A DNA stretch of 64,000 nucleotides from Sternotherus odoratus (taxonomy: Eukaryota; Chordata; Testudines; Kinosternidae), in contig JAVMKO010000001.1 in assembly GCA_032164245.1 (NCBI GenBank), forward strand, positions 288,369,041-288,433,040, read 5' to 3'. Numbering within the stretch: position 1 is the first letter of the stretch; the number at the start of each line of letters is the position of its first letter. Below, in pieces: positions 54,857 to 64,000 of this stretch. Made by a program: the position numbers and the translations under genes. Below the pieces are notes generated by a model, which saw only the letters and a list, made by a program, of their open reading frames with translations, ran no database searches and was not told the DNA's origin.

Positions 54857-56904
54857 TACCCCAAACACAACAAAAAAGGAGCAAGAACATCTCAGATTTT
54901 TGGGGCTCTCAGCTGATGGGGAGGCGTCTGGTCCAGATCTCACATGGCTATTCAGATACACAAGACTTATCAATGTCAGGAAGAGTCAGAAGGCCTGGAA
55001 TTTGGGCCTGCATAGATTTTCAAGGAAAAGCCTTGTGTTGTAGGAAGCCGCACTGGTGATTCTGTTTGAGTTAGAAGAAACTCTACCCCTGAATGGTAGA
55101 GGGCACTGTGCTGAAGATAAATAAAATTAGAACCCGGCAAGCGCTTAGAAGAGAGACCTCCAAGGAAAGCACAGGATGCTGTGCAAAGTAGCCTTTCAAG
55201 CTGAATTGAATAATGCCTTTAGCATTTGTGTTAGAGGTGTTGTGCGGCTGGAGGTGGTGGGATTTATTTTTTTGATGGGGGTGGAGCGGGGGTTATGAGT
55301 TATAAAGTGAAACCCTGACACTGGAAGATCCAATGTCCATGGTCACAAGAGTTAGTGTCCTGGCCAACATCCACCCTGGACAATGCCATTATGCTTAGAT
55401 GCCTAACCATCACTTCAAGGGGAACACACAGTATTCATGGTCACTTCCTGTCCTAAACTGTTGTAGAATTCAATTTTTATTTTCTAAATCTTGATGGGTA
55501 ATATTGATTTATTTTCCTTCAAGCATTTCTTCTATTTTTTTTAATTGATTTTAAATTTTTACATTTCTGGGAAATTGGGTGTGTGTTAAACAATGGGGAA
55601 GTTACTAATTATTTCATGATAGTATATGTTGAGATACTGAAAATGGTGACTTTTGGGAGTAGTGACATTGACTTGAATATTCAAACCCAGGATTAAAGCC
55701 TTGACTTCAGAGAGACTCTCAGCATGAGTAAGTCTTTGTGGGCTCGGGCTCTGGGACTTTAGGCCGCGATTTCAGACAGCTTGCAAGGGGGTGTGACTTT
55801 CACTGGGAGTTGGTGGCCTATGCGAACGGGGCACCTCGTGCCACGCCTTAAAGACTCCAGCAGTTGAGCCTGTTTCCCCTGCACCACCAGCACTCTCAAA
55901 TCCTATTCACCTCCACTTCCCAGTGCTAAACAACTCAGAAGCGCTCCTCTAACCATAAGATGATTCACTCTGACCTGTGACCCCAACCCTAATTGATACG
56001 TTCACATCCAACATATTTCCAGCACAAGAATATAAAAAGGCACATCTGCCATCCACCTGCAATCTGCTCCTTTCTGACAAAACCTGTAGGGGCATTTCTT
56101 CCCCTGGCCCCCATAAAACAGGTCATTGGAACGACATTAATTCTTAGACCATATTTATTAGGTGACATTAGAATCATGCACACATTCCAGATGTATATAA
56201 ATCTGGGCTCAAAACAGCTTGGCACGTTCACACACACGGTATCTTGGTTAGGCCAACAGGAATGTGACTGCGTGCAAGTCATAAGCCAGAACCTTTGAGA
56301 TGTAGATATAGATTAGGAACACACACAGAAATTCTTTGCCATCCCAGACCCATATGCTACATCAAGTCACACAGGCCGAGAAGTGACAAACTCTGTTTTG
56401 AATGTCAAAGGACAGGTCTGCTGTTCACGTCTCGCTGTAGCAGATGGCTAAAGCTTATCTGTAGGAATTCATTTACTAATCAAAATCTGCAGTGTGTGTG
56501 TTTTGGAAGGGGACGGTAGCAGAAATTTGTATTTAAAAGCTGAACAGGATGGAGCCTAAGCCACTTAGCACAAACTTGTTTGCAATGTACCACTAATCCC
56601 CTCCTATCCTGTCTTCATTAACCTCCTGTGCACTGCACCTGGGCAACGGATAATACTGCTTTGTTTGGATAGAGGATTTCCTCCCCGCCAAAGATGGAGA
56701 CTATCCAATAATGTTTTGAAAGCAGGTTTTGTATCTTGTTGGAAGTTTCTCCTCCTAAAGTTTCATGTAACTAGAATGGCCTAATTACCTTCCCCAATAG
56801 TCCCAGCATTCATTTCAATGGAGAAGGACATTTTCAATTCTTTACCAGATATTTGGCACACACGTAGGGCTTTTTGTCCACACAGTTCAACGCACTTTTC
56901 AACA

Positions 56905-56965
56905 GATGATCGCTGTCATTTTACAGATGGGGAAACTGAGGCACAGAGCGCAAGTTGCCAGAGAG
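56905..56965 (-). mobile_element. MIR-like SINE core fragment
   Basis: ATTTTACAGATGGGGAAACT followed by GAGGCACAGAGCG is typical MIR text. The fragment is short. Confidence 0.5.
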
Positions 56966-57318
56966 TGTCCAGCAGTGCTCCCAACCTGCTCTTCATGAAG
57001 TGAGCACACATTGTATTATTGTCCAAGACTCACCCACCTTTATATCATGGTAAACAAAAAACAAACAAACCTTACACTGTGTGTCAATGCCCAGAGACTT
57101 ATCCTTCCTAAGATCCTCTGGGAGAATAAGATGAGGGGAAGAGGAGTCCTGGATTGCTGGCTGTATTTTAAAGAATCCTTATTGAGGTTGCAGGAACAAA
57201 CCATCCCTATGTCTAGAAAGAATAGTAAATATGGCAGGCAACCAGCTTGCTTAACAGTGAAATCCTTGCTGATCTTAAACACAAAAAAGAAGCTTAGAAG
57301 AAATGGAAGATTGGACAA

Positions 57319-58880
57319 ATGACCAGGGAGGAGTATAAAAATATTGCTCAGGCATGCAAGAGTGAAATCAGGAAGGCTAAATCACACTTGCAGCTAGCAA
57401 GGGATGTTAAAGGTAACAAGAAGGGTTTCTGCAGGTATGTTAGCAACAAGAAGAAAGTCAAGGGAAGTGCAAGCCCTTTACTGAATGAGGGAGGCAAACT
57501 AGTGACAGAGGATGTGGAAAAAGCTAATGTACTCAATGCTTTTTTTGCCTCTGTCTTCACGAACAAGGTCAGCTCCCAGACTACTGTACTGGGCAGCACA
57601 GCACGGGGAGGAGGTGACCAGCCCTCTGTGGAGAAAGAAGTGGTTCAGGACTATTCAGAAAAGCTGGACGAGCACTAGACCCTGGGTCTGGATGCGCTGC
57701 ATCCGAGGGTGTTAAAGGAGTTGGCGGATGTGATTGCAGAGCCATTGGCCATTATCTTTGAAAACTCATGGCGATCGGGGGAGGTCCCGGATGACTGGAA
57801 AAAGGCTAATGTGGTGCCCATGATTAAAAAAGGGAAGGAGGCAGATCTGGGAAACTACAGGCCAGTCAGCCTCACCTCAGTCCCTGGAAAAATCATGGAG
57901 TAGGTCCTCAAGGAATCAATTCTGAAGCATTTAGAGGAGAGGAAAGTGATCAGGAACAGTCAGCATGGATTCACCAAGGGCAAATCATGCCTGACCAACG
58001 TGATTGCCTTCTACGATGAGATAACTGGCTCTGTGGATGAGAGGAAAGCAGTGGATGTGTTATTCCTTGGCTTTAGTAAAGCTTTTGATACAGTCTCCCA
58101 TGGTATTCTTGCCAGCAAGTTAAAGAAGTATGGGCTGGATGAATGGACTATAAGGTGGATAGAAAGCTGGCTAGATCGTCGGGCTCAACAGGTAGAGATC
58201 AATGACTCCATGTCTAGTTGGCAGCCAGTATCAAGTGGAGTGCCCCAAGGGTCAGTCCTGGGGCCGGTTTTGTTCAATATTTTCATTAATGATCTGGATG
58301 ATGGCGTGGACTGCATCCTCAGCAAGTTTACAGATGATACTAAACTGGGAGGAGTGATAAATACACTGGAGGGTAGGGATAGGATACAGAGGGACCTAGA
58401 CAAATTGGAGGATTTGGACAAAAGAAATCTGATGATGTTCAACAAGGACAAGAGCAGTCCTGCACTTAGGACAGAAGAATCTCATACACTTCTACAGACT
58501 AGGACCGAATGGCTAAGGAGCAGTTCTGCAGAAAAGGACATAGGGGTTACGGTGGACCAGAAGCTGGAGATGAGTCAACAGTGTGCCCTTGTTGCCAAGA
58601 AGGCTAACGACATTTTGGGCTGTATAAGTAGGAGAATTGTCAGCAGATCAAAGGATGTGATCATTCCCCTCTTTTCTGAATTGATGAGGCCTCATCTGGA
58701 GGAGTGTGTCCAGTTTTAGGCCCCACACTACAAGAAGGATGTGGAAAAATTGGAAAGAGTCCAGCACAGGGCAACAAAAATAATTAGGGGGCTGGAATGC
58801 ATGACGTATGAGGAGAGGCTGAGAGAACTGAAATTGTTTAGTCTGCAGAAGAGAAGAATGCGGGGTGGGGGTGGGATTTG
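57319..58880 (+). pseudogene. CR1 reverse transcriptase pseudogene
   Basis: One frame runs about 520 codons, broken by TAG at 57676-57678, 57901-57903 and 58717-58719. Visible motifs: LLNEGGKLVTEDVEKANVLN (pre-RT), NYRPVSLTSVPGKIMEx (finger), NSQHGFTKGKSCLTNVIAFY, FSKAFDTVSH, SSGVPQGSVLGPVLFNIFIN, and the catalytic box FTDDTKLG at about 58327 where CR1 normally has FADD. A frameshift in a G run at about 58862-58880 passes to the 58878-59135 frame, which encodes the C-terminal [20 protein letters not shown]. Another frameshift lies near 57318. The enzyme would copy CR1 and SINE RNA at target nicks; this copy cannot. Confidence 0.92.
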
Positions 58881-59135
58881 ATAGCAGCCTTAAACTACCT
58901 GAAAGAAAGTTCCAAAGTGGATGGATCTAGACTGTTCTCAGTGGTGGAAGATGACAGAACAAGTAGCAATGGTTTCAAGTTGCTGATGGGAAGGTTTAGG
59001 TTGGATATTAGCAAAAACTTTTTCACTAGGAGGGTGGTGAAGCACTGGAATGGGTTACCTAGGGAGGTGGTAGAATCACCTTCCTTAGAGGTTTTTAAGA
59101 TCAGACTTGACAAAGCCCTAGCTGGGATTATTTAA
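58878..59135 (+). pseudogene. CR1 C-terminal segment in shifted frame
   Basis: About 85 codons of the CR1 C-terminus ([54 protein letters not shown]). It is separated from the main frame by a shift at the G-rich stretch just upstream. It ends at TAA shortly before the 3' tail. Confidence 0.85.
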
Positions 59136-59214
59136 TTGGGGGGTTGGTCCTGCTTTGAGCAGGGGGTTGGACTAGAGGACCTCCTGAGGTCCCTTCCAAC
59201 CCTGATATTCTATG

Positions 59215-60589
59215 GCCTTGAAGGTTTTGATTGTGGGTTGTTTTATTTTCAGTGTGGTGGGGAGTGGTTTACAGCATTATAAATTCATCTCTTGCTTCCT
59301 CTGTTTACTTTTCCTGGACATCTCTATGGATGACAAGAGAACTAGTAGAATTGTGACAGAAACACCATGCAATTGAAACTTGATTAAACGAGGGGGGCAA
59401 TTTTATTTAGACTCTTTAAAATCTTTTTGTTTGAGGTTTTGGGGTGTTTTTCATGTTTTTGTTAATACCTTTCTAACTCAAACAGTTCTTGTTAGCCCTG
59501 ATTTGGCAAAGCATCCCTCTTAAGCACATCCGTAGCTCAGGTCCCATCTGGCTTTTTTGAATAGGGCTGCTATTATTTGTGTTTCAGTAGAACCTAAAGG
59601 CCTCGGACAGGGATGGGACCCCATTGTTCGAGGTGCTGTACAAAACCCTGAGTGTGGGAGAGTCCTGGCCCTAAAGGGTGTACACTCTGAAAAGGACAAC
59701 ACCACTCTTTGCAAGGGTTCAGCATCCCAGCCGTGTCAGCTGAAGGCTGCAAAACATCTGAATTCACATCACTGAGTCATCCAAAAAAATCCTGCAGTCA
59801 AAACAAAAAGACAAGACAATCCCTTTAATTAATTAATGAAAGTGACCAAACCTTTCAGGCCTATACATAATAATGAAGCAAAAAAGGGCAGAAATTCATT
59901 TCCTCACCGCACCGGCAGGTCATAGTACCTCTGCAGGTAGATACAGTAAGTCTTGGGCAAGAGGCTGGCCTTGGGGAACACATAACTAAATGCATGTCTC
60001 CTTAGACAAGTTCATACCCTGCCAAATCCTTGTAGCCCTGCACTCACTTGCCTTTAATAAAGCCAGCTAAAAGCAAAGTTACCATAAACAAAGGCAATAG
60101 GTTCTCGTTATTATTCATTTCCAGTAGCATCTCAGAGGCCCCATTGTGGTAGGCATTGTACAGAGTCCCTGTTCCACAGAGATTATAGTTTAAACTGAGA
60201 TCTGAGCCAAGTCCTACTGACTTCAATAGGAGTCTATTGCAGTCAATGGAAAGGGGTTGGATCAGCCCCTAAGGGCATGGTTTCACAGGGGGCTTGAGTC
60301 CTTCGCACTACACCTTGCACCCTGGAGCTAGAGCAGAGGACCCTGGGCTTCCTGTTGTGCTCTGCCCAAGGACTCCACCCCTCTCCCCCCACAGCCAGCT
60401 GCTACGTATTGCTCAGAACATTCACACACCAAGAAGTTCTGCACAGTCCAAGGAGTCTCAGCCCAAGACCCACACCCTAACTGGCTTGTGAAAGAGAGTC
60501 ATGAACGGGTGCCACTACTGACCAAAACAGTCCATGCCTCATTCAGAGAAGGAAACTTTCCTTTCCTTCAAACACACAATACTCTGACA
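59215..60589. other. Intergenic DNA with old repeats
   Basis: Weak copies of the CTGTACAAACACA-type repeat lie at about 59560-59700 and 60100-60185. A short palindromic CTGACTTCAATAGG unit lies near 60215. No gene was recognised. Confidence 0.4.
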
Positions 60590-61930
60590 AACACAGAAAA
60601 AACGCACCCCTCCTGCCTCAGTTCTAGCCAACTACTGCCCAGCATCAAACCTCTCATTCCGGAGCAAGCTCATGGAGAAGCTAACCCTAGGCCAGCTACA
60701 AGCTCATCTGATTAAAGCAAACATTCTAGACCAGCACCATCTGGATTCAGGCCACAACGTGGAGCTGAAACCATTTTAGTGGCACTGAATTATGGTCTAT
60801 CAATAGATAGAGAACAGACATCAGTTCCTGGAGCTCTCTGCAGCACCTGATGCTGCTGACCATGAGATTCTGCTCTTGTCTGAGAGAGGTGGCAGGGATC
60901 CAGGATAATGAGCTAAAATGGTTTGAGTCCTTCCTAGAGGGACACAACCAATGAGCCATGATGGGAAAATTCACCTTCACCACCGACCCATCGCCTGTAG
61001 AGTCCCACAATGATCAATTCTTTCTCTGGTCCTTTTCTAATGTCTATTTGCAATAACTAAATGAGCTGGTCAGATGACCTGGACTCAGGTGCTACCAATA
61101 TACAGACAACACATAGTTCTAAGTATCCTTCCCCACGTATGACTGCACAGCTACTACCAAGAAAGCCCAGTTGTCAGAGAAGATCAGCTCTTGAGTGAAA
61201 AATAGCTGAGCACAGCAGAGGTGATGCTAGAGGGCAGAAGAAAGTATTCTGAGGAATTTGCAGCGATGGTGCAGTTTCTGGTGGTTGAAGATACACATCC
61301 ACAATTCATCAATTCAAGCTACAGTCTCAGAGTACTCTTGGATTCCTTGCTAAAGTGAGGTCTCACAAAGGAGAATCCGTGAGTCATGCTTTCTACCATT
61401 TCTGCTTGGCTAGGAAATTCGGTCCCATCTTGAATGGATGAAAATCTGGCCTCAGCTATTCATGCCTTTGGCACCCTTCAGCTGGATTACAGCAAGGCAA
61501 AGCCCTCAGTATTTAGGGAACTCCAACAAGTACAGAATACCACAGTGCATCCCCTCAGCCGCACAGGCTACCTTGAGCACATCATACCTATCGTCTCTCT
61601 ACACTGGCTTCCCATACACTAACAGAACAAGTGCACGGTCTCAACCCTTATCCTCAATGCGCTCCATGACCCAGTCCAGGTTAGCTAAAAGATCACCTAG
61701 AGCTCCGGGGTGGAGTGTGATCAACAACTACCCTCATCTGGCACAATAGAAGTCTCTACAATAAGAGTAAAGCTCATATTTGCAGGAGACAACTTTCTTG
61801 GGGGCCAATCAAAGACTGTGGAGTGAACTCCCCAAGAAAAGAAGGACCATCATAAACCTCACCACTTTCCACTTCAAGCGCAAAGCATGTTACTTTGATC
61901 TTCCTTTTCTAACACCCAAATAGCATCAGA
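60590..61930 (+). pseudogene. L2-like LINE reverse transcriptase remnant
   Basis: Pieces in several frames are recognisable. Around 60630 it reads NYCPASNLSFRSKLMEKLTL then GQLQAHLIKANILDQHHLDS. Around 60840 there is a DAADHEILLL-type box. Around 60960-61015 is a decayed PQGSILSLVLF. Around 61540-61620 it reads YLEHIIPIVSLHWLPI, and near 61880 FHFKRKACYFDL. This order matches L2-clade LINEs (CR1 group). It is broken by many stops and shifts and is old. Confidence 0.75.
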
Positions 61931-61960
61931 TATATTTAACCTATAAAATGAAAACCCTAT

Positions 61961-62050
61961 CATAGAATCATAGAATATCGGGGATGGAAGGGACCTCAGG
62001 AGGTCATCTAGTCCAACCCTCTGCTCTAAGCAGGACTAATCAAACCTAGA
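61961..62050 (-). mobile_element. CR1/SINE tail fragment
   Basis: CATAGAATCATAGAATATCG, GGATGGAAGGGACCTCAGG and AGGTCATCTAGTCCAACCCT form the young-looking CR1 3' end in reverse orientation. It directly follows the L2-like remnant. Confidence 0.85.
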
Positions 62051-62803
62051 CACTTCACTGCACACACTTCTCCCTGTTGGGAGAGGGTGAGAGAACACAT
62101 AAATGCCAGATGTTTAGTCATGTGGCTAAATGCACTAATGGAAGGCACTCCGGTATTATGGTGATGAGTAAGGAATAAAAACCTATATTTTTTCTAGGTC
62201 TATTGAATAGACTTGAAGGATCCAGGCCTTTATGGAAGTTATGGTACTTTCCCGGTGTGGGCAAGAATACAATAAGAATAACTTCACTAGCAATGTATGT
62301 CACTGGCTTTTCCCCAGTGTCAAGTAATCTCTGTTATCCACTGACCCATGCAAGTACCCTATCATCATTGCTGAGTTAGTATGTGATTATTCCAGCCCTT
62401 TAAATTACAGCTGTCGCCTGCACCCTTGCAAGGGCAGGTAACATGGCCAGGATGCATTCCACCACCGTTTGCTAATTATAATCATAAAAACTCAAATACT
62501 CTGCCAGAAAAATGGAGCCACTTGTTAATACTTTCGCCTCACCATATTATTGTCAAATCAAATTAGAACGACAACCATTAATAAAACAAATCTTGTTACT
62601 ACATCGGTGTCCAATCCCAAAAGCCTTAGGATGCCTTAATAAAAGTGTCTAAAAGCAAAATTGCAATAAACAAAGGCTATATGTTGTTACTGCCATTATT
62701 ACAGTAGCACGGAGAGGCTTCCTTGTGCTTGATACTGTAGAAAGACATAGCAAGGGAGTCCCAGCACTAAAGAGCTACCGGTCAAAATAAAGACAAGTGG
62801 TGG
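62051..62803. other. Intergenic DNA
   Basis: No gene was seen. A weak old interspersed repeat lies at about 62685-62790. Confidence 0.45.
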
Positions 62804-62811
62804 GAAGGGCG

Positions 62812-63579
62812 CACTGGTGGATTAACCTATAAGCAATAAAAGCACGTGCTTAGGGCCCCAAGAGAAAAGGGGCCCCAAGCAACAACAAAAAATGGTTACA
62901 AAATTACAAGTTTGCACAGCCTTAAATTTAAAAAAGTCTCAATAAACATCTTGGGCCCGAGTCCAGGGCCCCTTGTGCCTCGCTATATAAAGCTCATCAA
63001 TTTTTTATTTAAATGCGACATTGCAATTTAAAAAAAATCCCCCAATGTTGCGTCGATTACACTTTTTCCCCAGACTTCCCTCGCATCGATAAAAGCCTCG
63101 CGGTATCCAAACAATAATTTAAAAAATCTGACAATGCGAATAAAACACATTTCCTCCATTGTTGCATATGCAGTAGACTCTCGATTATCCAGGATAATAG
63201 GGGAAAAAATCATTCTGGTTAATAAAATCCTGGATAGTCACCATCCATAGGAAATATGGGGAGTGGAGGTTGATTCACCAGCCATTCTGCACCGGGGTCG
63301 GGGGTGTTGGTTCACTGGCTGCCCTGCGCCCTGGTAGGGGTTTTTTGTGTGTGTGCTTGGGGCGGCAACAAAGCCAGAGCTGGCCCTGTGAGTTGCGCAT
63401 ATTTTTTTTGACATCCTGGTTAATCCACATCCTGGTTAATCCAATCCTGGATAATCGAGAGTCTACTGTATTTGTCACTTTGCGAGTAAAAGCTGGGTTG
63501 TGAATGGGGGTGAGAGTTGAAAGGGGGGGCCCATTGCTTGGCTGTGCTTAGGGCCCCAGGAGCAATTAATCCACCCCTG
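62812..63579. mobile_element. hAT element with nested insertions (768 bp)
   Basis: The ends CACTGGTGGATTAA and TTAATCCACCCCTG, with 8-bp flanks GAAGGGCG (62804-62811) and GAAGGGAG (63580-63587) differing at one base. Inner GCTTAGGGCCCC text occurs near both ends. A pogo/Tigger-like element (63171-63468) lies inside. No transposase is encoded. Confidence 0.85.
63171..63468. mobile_element. Tigger/pogo-like MITE nested in the hAT (298 bp)
   Basis: The ends CAGTAGACTCTCGATTATCC and GGATAATCGAGAGTCTACTG are perfect 20-base inverted repeats, with TA on the right (63469-63470) and TG on the left, read as a mutated TA. Its middle contains part of a GGCCGGCTC-family element (about 63290-63390, GCTTGGGGCGGCAACAAAGC). 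Confidence 0.8.
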
Positions 63580-63587
63580 GAAGGGAG

Positions 63588-64000
63588 AATTTTAATGCAG
63601 ATGCCCTGTTCACAGGACCATGATGTCTTCCAGGTGACTCCTAAAACTCCAGTGACTATTAAGATGAGGGGCAAATGAACCGCTCCTCACAAAAGTAGAG
63701 TCATCAGGCTTTGTGAGGGGCAGAGGATGGAGCCTACTCCTCAGTTTACAGGCAGGCTGTGGGGCTGGAAGACTTCTCACCTCTGCTTCTCCATGGCCTT
63801 CCTCTGGAGGTGGGTAAGCCCAGATCTCCTGGCCCTAACATGCCAACCTGTTGAGCCAAAGTGGCGAGCCCTCTATGGTGTGTAGCGTTAAAACTGGAGG
63901 GGAGGTCCATGAAAACTGGACTGAGGAAGAGGTTTTGTTGTTTTTAATTGTGTCTACATCAAACATTTTCAATGATACTTTGAACAAGGGTGAGCAGCTC
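63588..64000. other. Unassigned intergenic DNA
   Basis: No gene or clear repeat was recognised up to the window edge. Confidence 0.45.

Larger units (their letters stand above)
54051..57099. other. Intergenic DNA with minor repeats
   Basis: A GGGTGACCAG-family MITE lies at 54753-54856, palindromic units near 54115-54220 and 54245-54320, and a MIR-like core at about 56905-56965. No gene was recognised; the ORF pairs near 55990-56300 have no domains. Confidence 0.4.
57100..59214 (+). mobile_element. CR1 LINE, 5'-truncated, with 3' tail
   Basis: It contains the CR1 reverse transcriptase, the conserved C-terminal segment, and a 3' end reading TTGGTCCTGCTTTGAGCAGG and CCAACCCTGATATTCTATG. This is the tail that tortoise SINEs share. 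ORF1 and the APE endonuclease are missing. Confidence 0.92.

Overview
The window looks like nuclear DNA of a turtle, most likely a cryptodire. It carries tRNA-Lys-derived SINEs that end in a CR1-type tail (the tortoise Pol III/SINE arrangement), many CR1 3' ends, Penelope-like retroelement (PLE) tails, and several hAT and MITE families of sauropsid type. I found no intact host protein-coding gene, no structural RNA gene outside SINEs, and nothing prokaryotic. The long open reading frames are retroelement remnants or chance ORFs in GC-rich or simple-sequence DNA. The species call is inference from repeat families remembered by pattern; no database was searched.

Layout. 1-2260: repeat-poor sequence that may be the distal 3' UTR of an unidentified + strand gene, with three Pumilio-type motifs and an AATAAA signal at its end. 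2.3-9 kb: a solo LTR (4282-4896), a hAT element (6295-6718), and a split Harbinger-like MITE hosting a tortoise SINE (7457-8147). 9-13 kb: a PLE reverse-transcriptase fragment joined to a TTTAAA-block repeat, then repeat-poor DNA. 13.2-15.5 kb: a MITE, an old CR1 with a nested hAT element, and a perfect 509-bp tandem duplication. 18.4-19.0 and 24.1-24.9 kb: two more solo LTRs. 27.3-30.7 kb: two inverted hAT elements of one family, one carrying a nested 888-bp element, with PLE tails between them. 32-39 kb: PLE tails, a CR1 end, a hAT-like element and a CA microsatellite. 41.8-44.3 kb: two hAT elements, one in a CR1 and one at the end of a MITE. 47.8-48.9 kb: three copies of one palindromic TA-flanked MITE and a SINE. 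51.1-53.2 kb: two PLE copies, one encoding a GIY-YIG endonuclease remnant. 57.1-59.2 kb: a decayed CR1 reverse transcriptase. 60.6-61.9 kb: an L2-like LINE remnant. 62.8-63.6 kb: a three-level transposon nest.

Most interesting signal. Five PLE tails hold a motif of exactly 40 nt laid out like a small hammerhead ribozyme: GCAT / CTGATGA-like core / six-pair stem II / GAAA / ATGC. One copy differs from the others by a compensatory base-pair change in stem II. Two PLE insertions carry this segment in inverted orientation at their 5' side, between clear target-site duplications, and one insertion begins exactly at the motif. PLE-associated hammerhead variants are known from published work. What this window adds is dated, nested and rearranged copies.

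Most other sequence is AT-rich intergenic DNA in which I see only faint old repeats or candidate conserved non-coding blocks.
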